Part shown: positions 1 to 6,038 of the stretch, one piece after another | Layout of the letters: every line of letters starts with the position of its first letter | How positions within the stretch are numbered: the stretch's first letter is position 1 | Source: Bacteroidia bacterium | Lineage (GTDB): Bacteria; Bacteroidota; Bacteroidia; Flavobacteriales; Flavobacteriaceae | NCBI GenBank assembly: GCA_030425715.1 | Contig: JAUIAA010000110.1 | Location: 1-7,085, forward strand | DNA: 7,085 nt | Direction: 5' to 3' | Program-made: the position numbers and the translations under genes | The notes under the pieces: generated by a model | Database searches by the model: none | Told to the model about the DNA's origin: nothing | What the model saw: only the letters and a program-made list of their open reading frames with translations

Positions 1-1060
1 TACCCGATATACCTCCAGTAGGTAAATAAGAGAATAATTTATCTTTAGGAATATCTTGATACATTTTTTTTAATAGAAAAATAATGCTTTCTGGTGTAAA
101 TAAATTATACCTTGATAACCCTGATCCATCCACCCATTTTGGGGTTTGCGGAATATCTTGCAAATAATTTTCCAAAGAAAATTGAATTGCGTTTTTTACC
201 CCATAGGTACTATCCGCCTGATAACTAACTTGTAACATCAATTGCTCTGCTATAAAATTGTCGCTATCTTGTAACAATTGCTTGTAAACAGTATCTATTG
301 CAATACTATAAAATTGATTTAACTCTAATTTACTTGGCGGAATTAACGTTACTTTTTTACCTAATTTTTCACTTAACAAATCCGCAGTTAATTGGTTAGA
401 TGTTTTAAAAGGTACTATCCTATTATTTACACTTTTGGCGTCATTTACATAAAAAGTATTGCTATTTAATTCTCTTCTTAAACCTTTTTTAGTATATGCA
501 ATATGGTTTTTAAAAAAGCTTGGATTTATTTCTACCTCTGTATTTTTATTTGAAATATGGACAATATTCCCATAAATGGGGAAAATACTTTTTTCTGGCA
601 TATAATAATAGGCATAATCTTCCCAAGACCAACCTGGCCCATATACTGGGTCATTGATGTTTTCATCAATGAAATAGATTTGTTCGGAGCTACTTTTTAA
701 GAAATTTAAGGTTTTACTTTCTTCAAATCCGTATAAAAAAGTAGGATCCGCGGTTCCTTTGATAATTAATGAATCCTTAATTATTCCATATTCTAAACCT
801 AATACAGAATCTTTTAAAGTTTTATAAGCAGTATAAAAGGTAAAAAGCTTGGTGTTCGATGCAGGTGTAAAATACTTATTGCCATTGATATTGATAATTT
901 CTTTATTTATTTGAGGATCAAAAACCACCAATCCTTTATAATAATTTTCATTAAGAGAAGATTTTGCAAACTCCTTTTGCATGTTTTTGGTAACAGAACA
1001 TGCACTAAACCATAAAACTATGGTTAATAATAAAAAATATTTAATTAAATTATTCTTCAA
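1..1060 (-). CDS. dacB: D-alanyl-D-alanine carboxypeptidase / endopeptidase, PBP4 (peptidase S13) family, lipoprotein; C-terminus outside window
   Basis: Penicillin-binding protein of the PBP4 class, which trims or cleaves peptidoglycan cross-bridges outside the inner membrane. I translated 353 residues from the minus strand. The N-terminus is a signal peptide (residues 1-20) ending in a lipobox-like FSAC with Cys21, so the protein is probably a lipoprotein. The active-site SxxK tetrad is S68-N-T-K71 in a PASNTK context. The second motif is S266-D-N268, followed by the family signature WVDGSGLS at 309-316. The visible end, LPTGGISG, is the segment that normally comes shortly before the KTG motif, so I infer that about 70-80 residues lie beyond base 1. 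The start is TTG at 1060. No in-frame ATG exists between the upstream in-frame stop and Met27, and starting at Met27 would remove the signal peptide. The gene overlaps the upstream helicase by 11 bases, implying co-transcription. The family is certain; carboxypeptidase versus endopeptidase activity cannot be told from sequence. Confidence 0.93.
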   Translation of the reverse strand, partial: MKNNLIKYFLLLTIVLWFSACSVTKNMQKEFAKSSLNENYYKGLVVFDPQINKEIININGNKYFTPASNTKLFTFYTAYKTLKDSVLGLEYGIIKDSLIIKGTADPTFLYGFEESKTLNFLKSSSEQIYFIDENINDPVYGPGWSWEDYAYYYMPEKSIFPIYGNIVHISNKNTEVEINPSFFKNHIAYTKKGLRRELNSNTFYVNDAKSVNNRIVPFKTSNQLTADLLSEKLGKKVTLIPPSKLELNQFYSIAIDTVYKQLLQDSDNFIAEQLMLQVSYQADSTYGVKNAIQFSLENYLQDIPQTPKWVDGSGLSRYNLFTPESIIFLLKKMYQDIPKDKLFSYLPTGGISG

Positions 1061-2477
1061 AGCATTCCTCTTTAAAACCAATTAGATACAATTTTTCTTG
1101 TGCCCTTGTAATTGCGGTGTACAACCAACGAAGATAGGAAATATCTTGACCATTAGGCAAATACGGCTGTTCTATAAAAACATTTTTCCATTGCCCTCCT
1201 TGCGATTTATGACAAGTCATGGCGTATGAAAACTTAATTTGCAAAGCATTAAAGTACTTATTGTTTTTAATGGCAAGCATTATTTTATACTTCGAACGTT
1301 CATTTTTATAGTCTTTTGCAACTTCTTGGTACAATGTATTCGATTCTTCATAACTCAATGAAGGCGATTCACTTTGTAAGGTATCTAATAATACAACTGT
1401 TTCAAAAGGGGCTTGATTAGGATAATCTACCATTCTAATCTTTACTTCTGCAAAATGAAATCCATAAATTTCTTTATAGCCAAAAATTTCTAATATTTCA
1501 CAAATATCACCATTGGCTATAAATCCCACATTTATTGAATCTTTAAGCCAATAATAATTATTTTTTACCACCATAATATAATCGCCAGTAGCAACTTCGC
1601 TTTCCAATCCAATAATTTTGGTTCGAATTTGTTGGTTGTATTGGTTTGCCCTTTTATTAGATCGTACAATAATAGCGGTATCTTCTATACTATTGTTATC
1701 ATAAACTTGGCTAATGGCATCTTGAATTTCGTACCCATCCGTTAAGCGAATCACATCAGGGTAATTTATAGCGAACTGAAAATCAGAAAATAAACCTTCT
1801 TGTAGTTTTAACCTTAAAGCAGTGGCATTCACTAAAATACCAGATGCTTGACTTTGACGCATTACCTCATCTAATTCTAACTCTTTTACTTCTTTATTGT
1901 ATTGAAATTCTAACAAAGATGCATCTAATGCAGGACTCAATTCTAGTTTTACAGGTGGCAATTGGGCAGTATCTCCTATCAGTATTAATTTGCAATTTTT
2001 TCCTGCATAGATATAAAAGAGTAAATCATCCAATAACGAACCGTTTTCAAATAGCTTTGCATCGGATGCTCTATCTGGTATCATAGAAGCCTCATCTACT
2101 ATAAAAATGGTATTGGTATGCTTATTTTTTTGCAATACAAAACTAACTCCACCGTTCTTTTCCTTTTTGGGTAAGTATATTTTTTTGTGGATGGTAAATG
2201 CCGCTTTGTTTGCATAATTACCAATTACTTTTGCGGCTCTACCTGTAGGTGCTAATAAAACGGATTTCAATCCACTTTTCCATAAATTGTTAACTAAAGT
2301 ACTAATAACAGTTGTTTTACCAGTTCCGGCATAACCTTTTAATAAAAATAACGCCCTTTCGTCTTTGTTTAAAACAAATTGTGAAAGTTGTTTTAGCAAC
2401 TCTTCCTGCAAGTGGGTTGGTGCAAAAGGAAATTTATCTAAAAATTCAAGGTAAAGTTTAGCCGAATCGTTTATCAT
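1050..2477 (-). CDS. ATP-dependent RecD-like DNA helicase (superfamily 1B, short form)
   Basis: Predicted cytoplasmic 5'-3' DNA helicase of the RecD/Pif1-like group; the 475-residue product has all the core motifs in order. Walker A is GYAGTGKTT at 48-56 (Lys54). Motif Ia is APTGRAAKV at 76-84. Walker B is FIVDEAS at 125-131 (Asp128-Glu129). Motif III is GDTAQLPPV at 168-176. Motif V is TCHKSQGGQW at 421-430, and motif VI is YTAITRAQ at 453-460 with the arginine finger Arg458. It is much shorter than RecD2 (over 700 residues) and lacks that protein's long N-terminal extension, so it is essentially a bare motor core. I chose the ATG at 2477; a TTG two codons upstream (2483) is possible but unneeded. 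A -7 promoter box lies about 36 bases upstream. The DacB gene follows in an overlapping arrangement. Role in repair or replication is inferred from family; nothing here links it to RecBC partners. Confidence 0.93.
   Translation of the reverse strand: MINDSAKLYLEFLDKFPFAPTHLQEELLKQLSQFVLNKDERALFLLKGYAGTGKTTVISTLVNNLWKSGLKSVLLAPTGRAAKVIGNYANKAAFTIHKKIYLPKKEKNGGVSFVLQKNKHTNTIFIVDEASMIPDRASDAKLFENGSLLDDLLFYIYAGKNCKLILIGDTAQLPPVKLELSPALDASLLEFQYNKEVKELELDEVMRQSQASGILVNATALRLKLQEGLFSDFQFAINYPDVIRLTDGYEIQDAISQVYDNNSIEDTAIIVRSNKRANQYNQQIRTKIIGLESEVATGDYIMVVKNNYYWLKDSINVGFIANGDICEILEIFGYKEIYGFHFAEVKIRMVDYPNQAPFETVVLLDTLQSESPSLSYEESNTLYQEVAKDYKNERSKYKIMLAIKNNKYFNALQIKFSYAMTCHKSQGGQWKNVFIEQPYLPNGQDISYLRWLYTAITRAQEKLYLIGFKEECFEE
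1065..1073 (-). promoter_or_regulatory. Ribosome binding site for the TTG-started dacB
   Basis: On the minus strand the sequence AAAGAGGAA lies four bases upstream of the TTG at 1060, inside the last codons of the helicase gene. Purine-rich Shine-Dalgarno-like sites are not the rule in Bacteroidota, so this one helps to decide a start that lacks an ATG. Ribosomes ending the helicase at 1050 would also be well placed to re-initiate here. Confidence 0.55.
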
Positions 2478-2512
2478 TAGCAATTATTAAAAAGAAATGG
2501 AAATATTAATTT

Positions 2513-2520
2513 CAAAATTA
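2513..2520 (-). promoter_or_regulatory. Putative -7 box for the helicase-dacB unit
   Basis: The minus-strand sequence TAATTTTG matches the Bacteroidota sigma-ABfr -7 consensus TAnnTTTG. It would place transcription start near 2506 and give a leader of about 30 bases before the ATG at 2477. No convincing -33 TTG is present at the usual spacing, so the call rests on the -7 match alone. Confidence 0.4.
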
Positions 2521-2661
2521 AGGAGAAATATCCTTAGAAAATCAGAAATTTAAAATAAAGTAAAAAACAAAGTATCTAACCGATTCTTAAGCTAAGATTA
2601 AACAATTTAAAAATTAAATAGATAATGTAGTATAAATATTTTTACGATAGAAAAAATTTTG

Positions 2662-2669
2662 TAGATTTG
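2662..2669 (+). promoter_or_regulatory. Putative -7 box for the membrane protein-DUF3822-rsmD unit
   Basis: TAGATTTG is an exact match to TAnnTTTG, 30 bases upstream of the ATG at 2700. It is followed by an A/T-rich leader ending in AAAAA before the start codon, a typical flavobacterial initiation context. The -33 TTG element is not clear; only a T-rich run is seen around 2638-2643. Confidence 0.55.
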
Positions 2670-2699
2670 CGATTATCCTAATTAATTAAATTATAAAAA

Positions 2700-3434
2700 A
2701 TGACTTCTATTTTAATAATTATTGTAGCAATCATCGCAGTTGTAGGATTGTCTTACTTTATTGTGAATAAATTGCCTAATAAATTAAAACCTTTGGTTTC
2801 CATTATATTATGGGTGGTAATTATTTTCTTTGGTTACCAAATATACCAAAGCATCATGAAACCAATTCAATTTAATAAAATAAAAAAAGAGCGTTACGAA
2901 AAGGTAATTGAAAATTTAAAAATTATTAGAGATGCAGAATTGGCTTATGCTGAAGTAAATAGAAGATTTACCGCAAACCCTAATGCATTAATTAGTTTTA
3001 TTGATACCGCTAAATTTGCGATTACCGAAATTAAAAACGTTGTGGTAACGGAGCAAAGAGGTAGAATTACCATTGATGTAGAAAAAAGAATTGTTGATAC
3101 AGTTGGCTTTAAACCTGTAAAAGAAAGTTTTAAGGGTAGAGACTATAAAAATATGATGCAAGTACCCGGTACCAATGCAAAATTTGAATTAAAAACTGGT
3201 GAAGTAGAAAAAGTACAAGGTGTAAAAGCTTCGGTATTCGAAGTTAAAGTGGATAAAGGAATTGTGTTAGAAGGTTTAGACAAAGATTTAATACGACAAG
3301 AAAAAGAAGCTTTAGGTGGTATTAATGTACCAGGAGAATACATTAGCGTAGGTTCTTTAGAAGAAGTAAACTCAAATGGGAACTGGCCTCCGTTTTATGA
3401 TGGAAATAAAGAAGAGCAAGCAAATAAAAAATAA
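2700..3434 (+). CDS. Hypothetical membrane protein with two N-terminal transmembrane helices
   Basis: I do not recognise a named family. The 244-residue product begins with a hydrophobic helix (residues 4-22, rich in Ile and Val), a short lysine-containing turn, and a second helix (31-50). The rest, about 190 residues, is soluble and charged. Residues 66-106 read YEKVIENLKIIRDAELAYAEV, then a phenylalanine-Thr-Asn-Pro loop, then LISFIDTAKF. That pattern of an amphipathic helix with Ala-Glu-x-Ala-Tyr followed by a Leu-Ile-x-Phe-Ile block resembles the helix-plus-loop of pseudopilin-like proteins; this is my inference, not an identified domain. A beta-rich, Val/Lys-rich tail follows. The two helices and short positively charged connector suggest an envelope protein. 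It has its own promoter box, and its 3' end overlaps the DUF3822 start by about 38 bases, so the two are probably co-transcribed. Confidence 0.8.
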   Translation: MTSILIIIVAIIAVVGLSYFIVNKLPNKLKPLVSIILWVVIIFFGYQIYQSIMKPIQFNKIKKERYEKVIENLKIIRDAELAYAEVNRRFTANPNALISFIDTAKFAITEIKNVVVTEQRGRITIDVEKRIVDTVGFKPVKESFKGRDYKNMMQVPGTNAKFELKTGEVEKVQGVKASVFEVKVDKGIVLEGLDKDLIRQEKEALGGINVPGEYISVGSLEEVNSNGNWPPFYDGNKEEQANKK

Positions 3435-4254
3435 TTCTGTAGATATTAACAATCTTACAGATTGTCACTTATCCATCCAACTCAGCTTGGATGGATTTTC
3501 TTTTTGTATACTAAACACTAAAGAAAAGAAGGTTGCCTTGGTACAACAAATTTCATTTCCAGAGTATTCTTCTACTCCTGAAAAACACTTACAAAATATT
3601 ACCGATTTTTTTGAAAAGGAAGAATTACTACAAAAAAAATACAACAGCATAAGTGTTTCGCATGTAAATGACTTGTGTACCTTGGTGCCAAGACCTCTTT
3701 TTGATGCGCAAAACCTAAAGCAATACATCAAATTCAATACAAAAATTTATAAAAATGATTATATTGTTTATGATGAAATTGAAAATCATGATATGGTAAA
3801 TGTATACCTCCCCTTTGTTAATATAAACAATTATTTTTTTGATAAATTTGGTAGCTTTGAATACAAACATGGCGCAACTATTTTGGTAGAAAATTTATTA
3901 AACCTGTATAAAATGAGTGAACAACCAAGAGTGTTTGCCCATCTGTATGAAAGGTACTTTGAAATCGTTGTTATTGCAAATGGGCAACTATTATTGCACA
4001 ATTTTTTCACCTACCAAACCAAAGAAGATTTTATCTATTATATACTTTTTACTGCAGAGCAACTACATTTAAATCCAGAAAAATTTGAATTGGTATTGTC
4101 TGGTACTATTGAAAAGGATGATGATTACTATCAAATTGCCTACAAATATATTAGAGATGTAAAAATGTTAGAGGTGAGATCAAATTACAGCTATAGCGAT
4201 AATTTTACTGATGATTTTAAAAGAAATCACTTTACCCTTTTAAATCAATTTTAA
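3397..4254 (+). CDS. DUF3822 family protein
   Basis: This 285-residue protein is recognised as the Bacteroidota-restricted DUF3822 family by its N-terminal LSIQLSLDGFSFCIL segment (residues 25-39), overall length and position directly before rsmD. From memory, a structural-genomics model of a Bacteroides member was described as having an actin-like ATPase fold; I cannot verify that here, and the function is unknown. No signal peptide or transmembrane helix is seen, so it is probably cytoplasmic. The start is uncertain. The longest frame opens at 3376, but a tandem ATGATG at 3397/3400 gives a smaller overlap with the upstream gene and there is no later ATG before the conserved segment. The stop TAA shares one base with the rsmD ATG (TAATG), which indicates translational coupling. 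A terminator-like hairpin sits within codons 25-34. Confidence 0.85.
   Translation: MMEIKKSKQIKNNSVDINNLTDCHLSIQLSLDGFSFCILNTKEKKVALVQQISFPEYSSTPEKHLQNITDFFEKEELLQKKYNSISVSHVNDLCTLVPRPLFDAQNLKQYIKFNTKIYKNDYIVYDEIENHDMVNVYLPFVNINNYFFDKFGSFEYKHGATILVENLLNLYKMSEQPRVFAHLYERYFEIVVIANGQLLLHNFFTYQTKEDFIYYILFTAEQLHLNPEKFELVLSGTIEKDDDYYQIAYKYIRDVKMLEVRSNYSYSDNFTDDFKRNHFTLLNQF
3471..3506 (+). terminator. Terminator-like hairpin inside the 5' end of the DUF3822 gene
   Basis: ATCCATCCAA (3471-3480) and TTGGATGGAT (3487-3496) form a perfect 10-bp stem around the six-base loop CTCAGC. It is followed directly by TTTCTTTTTG. That is the shape of an intrinsic terminator, placed 36 bases after the stop of the upstream membrane-protein gene. 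The same bases encode residues LSIQLSLDGF of DUF3822, so the structure lies in coding sequence. It may trim transcripts after the first gene, with translating ribosomes permitting read-through, or may be a coincidence of coding for repeated Leu-Ser and Asp-Gly. Confidence 0.5.
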
Positions 4255-4790
4255 TGAGAATTGTCTCTGGACTACATCGAGGGAAGAGAATTACAGCTCC
4301 AAATAATTTACCCGTACGCCCTACAACCGATATGGCTAAAGAATCGCTATTTAATATTTTAAACAATAGCTATTACCTAGAGGACCTTACTGTTTTAGAC
4401 CTGTTTGCTGGCATTGGGAGCATTAGTTTTGAATTTGCTTCAAGAGGCTCAACAAATATTACAAGTGTAGACCAACACCAAGGTTGTATTCAGTTTTTAA
4501 AAAAAATAGACAATGAATTAGATTTAGGTTTACATATTGTTAAAAGTGATGTTTATCCTTTCTTAGATAAAAACAGTGGGAAGTACGATATTATTTTTGC
4601 TGATCCTCCTTATGGTTTTGAATTGGAAAAATTTCAAAAAATTATTGCATTAGTATTTACCAAAGAATTACTAAACGAAAATGGATTGCTTATTGTGGAA
4701 CATTCTAAGCACACAGATTTATCGCAAATTGAAACCTTTCAAAAATCGAAAACCTATGGAGGGAATTGCTTTAGTTTTTTTGGACAATAA
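4254..4790 (+). CDS. rsmD: 16S rRNA (guanine(966)-N2)-methyltransferase RsmD
   Basis: RsmD transfers a methyl group from S-adenosylmethionine to N2 of G966 in 16S rRNA, acting on the assembling small subunit in the cytoplasm. The 178-residue length is normal for the family. It opens with the family-typical MRIVSGLHRGKRITAP, then the RPTTDMAKESLFNIL block (22-36), the SAM-binding motif I VLDLFAGIGSISFEFASRG (47-65), the acidic residue Asp73 in the VDQ segment, and the catalytic DPPY motif at 117-120 that positions the target amino group. It starts one base before the end of the DUF3822 gene (TAATG), so its translation is probably coupled. It ends only two bases before the stop of the convergent LytTR gene. 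Confidence 0.97.
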   Translation: MRIVSGLHRGKRITAPNNLPVRPTTDMAKESLFNILNNSYYLEDLTVLDLFAGIGSISFEFASRGSTNITSVDQHQGCIQFLKKIDNELDLGLHIVKSDVYPFLDKNSGKYDIIFADPPYGFELEKFQKIIALVFTKELLNENGLLIVEHSKHTDLSQIETFQKSKTYGGNCFSFFGQ

Positions 4791-4792
4791 TT

Positions 4793-5548
4793 TTATTCCA
4801 ACCAATTTTTAAAATCTTTAACTTTTTCTCTACTTACTATAATTTCTTCGCCTTTAAAATGATGTAACTTTAGTTGTAGTCTACTATTGGTGTAAGTAAT
4901 AATATCTTTTATCGCATTAATTTGCACCAAATACTTTCTACTAACTCTAAAAAACTGTGTCGGGTCTAATTGATCTTCTAGTACCTCTAAGCTTTGGTCC
5001 AATAAATAGATTCTTCCATTGCTAGATGCAATATAAGTTGCCTTGTTTTCACTATAAAAACATTCTATTTCGTTTATAGATATCATTTTTAAATGCTGCC
5101 CTATTTTAATTGTGAATCGCTTTTTATAGTTTTTATCTAAAGGGTTTTGCAATAATTCTTTTATTTGATTCACATTAAAATGTATGGCAGTATTTTGCTG
5201 TGTATTTTGTTGGTATTTGCTAATTGCCTGCTGTAATTCCACTTCATCAATCGGCTTAAGTAAATAATCTATACTGTTTAATTTAAAAGCTCTTAAAGCG
5301 TATTCATCATAAGCAGTAGTAAAGATAATAGCACTTTTTACTTCGATAGCTTCAAAAATTTCAAATGATATACCATCAGACAATTGTATGTCAAGCATCA
5401 TCAAATCAGGGTGCTTGTTTTGAGATAGCCAACCTACAGCTTCTTGCACTGAATGGAGTAAGGTTTTCACTTCTACACCAAGTTTACCAAGCATACGTTG
5501 CAATCGCCTAGCTGCAGGCTTTTCGTCTTCTATTATAATTACTTCCAT
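4793..5548 (-). CDS. LytTR-family response regulator (REC-LytTR)
   Basis: Cytoplasmic DNA-binding response regulator, 251 residues. The receiver domain covers residues 1-120 with the acidic pocket Glu7-Asp8, phosphoacceptor Asp53 in LMMLDIQL, switch residues Thr77 and Tyr95, and Lys98 in LLKPID. A Gln/Asn-rich linker (113-120) leads into a LytTR domain (about 143-251) with the characteristic FFRVSRKYLVQI segment at 199-210 and a final KDFKNWLE. All receiver catalytic residues are present. I chose the ATG at 5548 over the TTG one codon upstream. It follows the stand-alone 2TM gene by 11 bases and, further up, the LytS-type kinase, which is its obvious partner. LytTR regulators commonly control nearby or envelope genes; the target here is unknown. 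Confidence 0.96.
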   Translation of the reverse strand: MEVIIIEDEKPAARRLQRMLGKLGVEVKTLLHSVQEAVGWLSQNKHPDLMMLDIQLSDGISFEIFEAIEVKSAIIFTTAYDEYALRAFKLNSIDYLLKPIDEVELQQAISKYQQNTQQNTAIHFNVNQIKELLQNPLDKNYKKRFTIKIGQHLKMISINEIECFYSENKATYIASSNGRIYLLDQSLEVLEDQLDPTQFFRVSRKYLVQINAIKDIITYTNSRLQLKLHHFKGEEIIVSREKVKDFKNWLE

Positions 5549-5559
5549 CAATTAAAAAC

Positions 5560-5865
5560 TTATTTCCAAAGCTCTGTATCGTCCTTGTCCATTATTTCTT
5601 GAATTTTTCTCTCTTCCCAATCTTTGGTAAAAAGCAAGCCTTGACCAAACACACCATAAGCGTGAAACACCAAACCTATACCCCACCATAATGCTGTAGA
5701 AAACATCCAAATATTCAGCTCATTATAACTAACATTTTTTAATATGGTAAAAGTTATAACTCCATTTACTACTAAGTATACAAATAGATGGACATAAAAA
5801 CCCTTAATTTTTTCTACTCGCTTTTTTGCTCTTAAATACTTATCTTGTTCTTTAAAATCTTCCAT
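5560..5865 (-). CDS. Stand-alone 2TM domain protein
   Basis: Small inner-membrane protein of 101 residues that matches the Bacteroidota 2TM domain over its full length. A charged N-terminal helix (KYLRAKKRVEKIKGFY, 9-24) leads into transmembrane helix 1 (about 22-42). A short loop follows, then transmembrane helix 2 (about 51-73) holding the signature WWGIGLVFHAYGVF, and the charged tail DWEERKIQEIMDKDD (82-96) with Trp100 near the end. Both ends are predicted cytoplasmic. The start ATG at 5865 follows an A-rich leader. It lies between the kinase and the LytTR regulator, 11 bases from the latter, so it is likely to be translated from the same message. The function of the 2TM domain is unknown; modulation of the kinase or its membrane environment is an inference from position. 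Confidence 0.92.
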   Translation of the reverse strand: MEDFKEQDKYLRAKKRVEKIKGFYVHLFVYLVVNGVITFTILKNVSYNELNIWMFSTALWWGIGLVFHAYGVFGQGLLFTKDWEERKIQEIMDKDDTELWK

Positions 5866-5885
5866 TTTTTTATTTGTTTTTTTGA

Positions 5886-5992
5886 TTATGATAAACTATC
5901 GCAATCCATAAATTCTTTAATATTTTTCTCTTCCTAAAAACTTGTGCACCTTGTACCACTACACCTATACCCCAAAACACCTATGTAGAAAA
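5886..5992 (-). pseudogene. Decayed remnant of a second 2TM domain gene
   Basis: Between the kinase stop (6039) and the stand-alone 2TM gene (5865) the minus strand still encodes pieces of a 2TM protein in order, but in broken frames. Bases 5992-5936 give FST, then a TAG stop (5983-5981), then VFWGIGVVVQGAQVF, which aligns with FSTALWWGIGLVFHAYGVF of the intact neighbour. After a frameshift, bases 5933-5886 give EEKNIKEFMDCDSLS and a stop, aligning with EERKIQEIMDKDD. The tail before the second piece can be read either as TAG in place of the conserved Trp or, in a third frame, as FLGREK; both need a frameshift and a deletion of roughly 25 bases relative to the intact gene. The N-terminal half with helix 1 is missing, since only 46 bases remain before the kinase stop; a trace may survive up to about 6030. 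Confidence 0.8.
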
Positions 5993-6038
5993 GGATTAAA
6001 AGGTAGTTTTATTAAAATCTCTATTTCTAAAATTTAAA

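Larger units (their letters stand above)
2478..2699. promoter_or_regulatory. Divergent intergenic promoter region
   Basis: This very AT-rich stretch of 222 bases separates the minus-strand helicase from the plus-strand membrane-protein gene. It contains one Bacteroidota-type -7 box for each direction, annotated separately. I see no open reading frame, tRNA, strong hairpin or clear operator in it. Confidence 0.7.

Noticed and set aside
1844..2086. Plus-strand open frame of 80 codons
   Set aside because: It lies wholly antisense to the helicase motif-rich region, has no initiation signals or recognisable domain, and is a shadow frame.
2568..2574. CAAAGTA as a second minus-strand -7 box upstream of the helicase
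   Set aside because: Its complement has only one base between TA and TTTG in place of two, and the exact match at 2513-2520 is better placed.
3143..3343. Minus-strand open frame of 66 codons
   Set aside because: It is antisense to the membrane-protein gene, with low-complexity composition and no supporting context.
3376..3378. ATG at 3376 as the DUF3822 start
   Set aside because: It would extend the overlap with the upstream gene to 59 bases and add seven residues unlike the rest; the ATGATG at 3397/3400 is simpler, although 3376 cannot be excluded.
3465..3737. Minus-strand open frame of 90 codons, Cys- and Phe-rich
   Set aside because: It is antisense to the conserved N-terminal part of DUF3822; its composition is what reverse reading of that gene gives.
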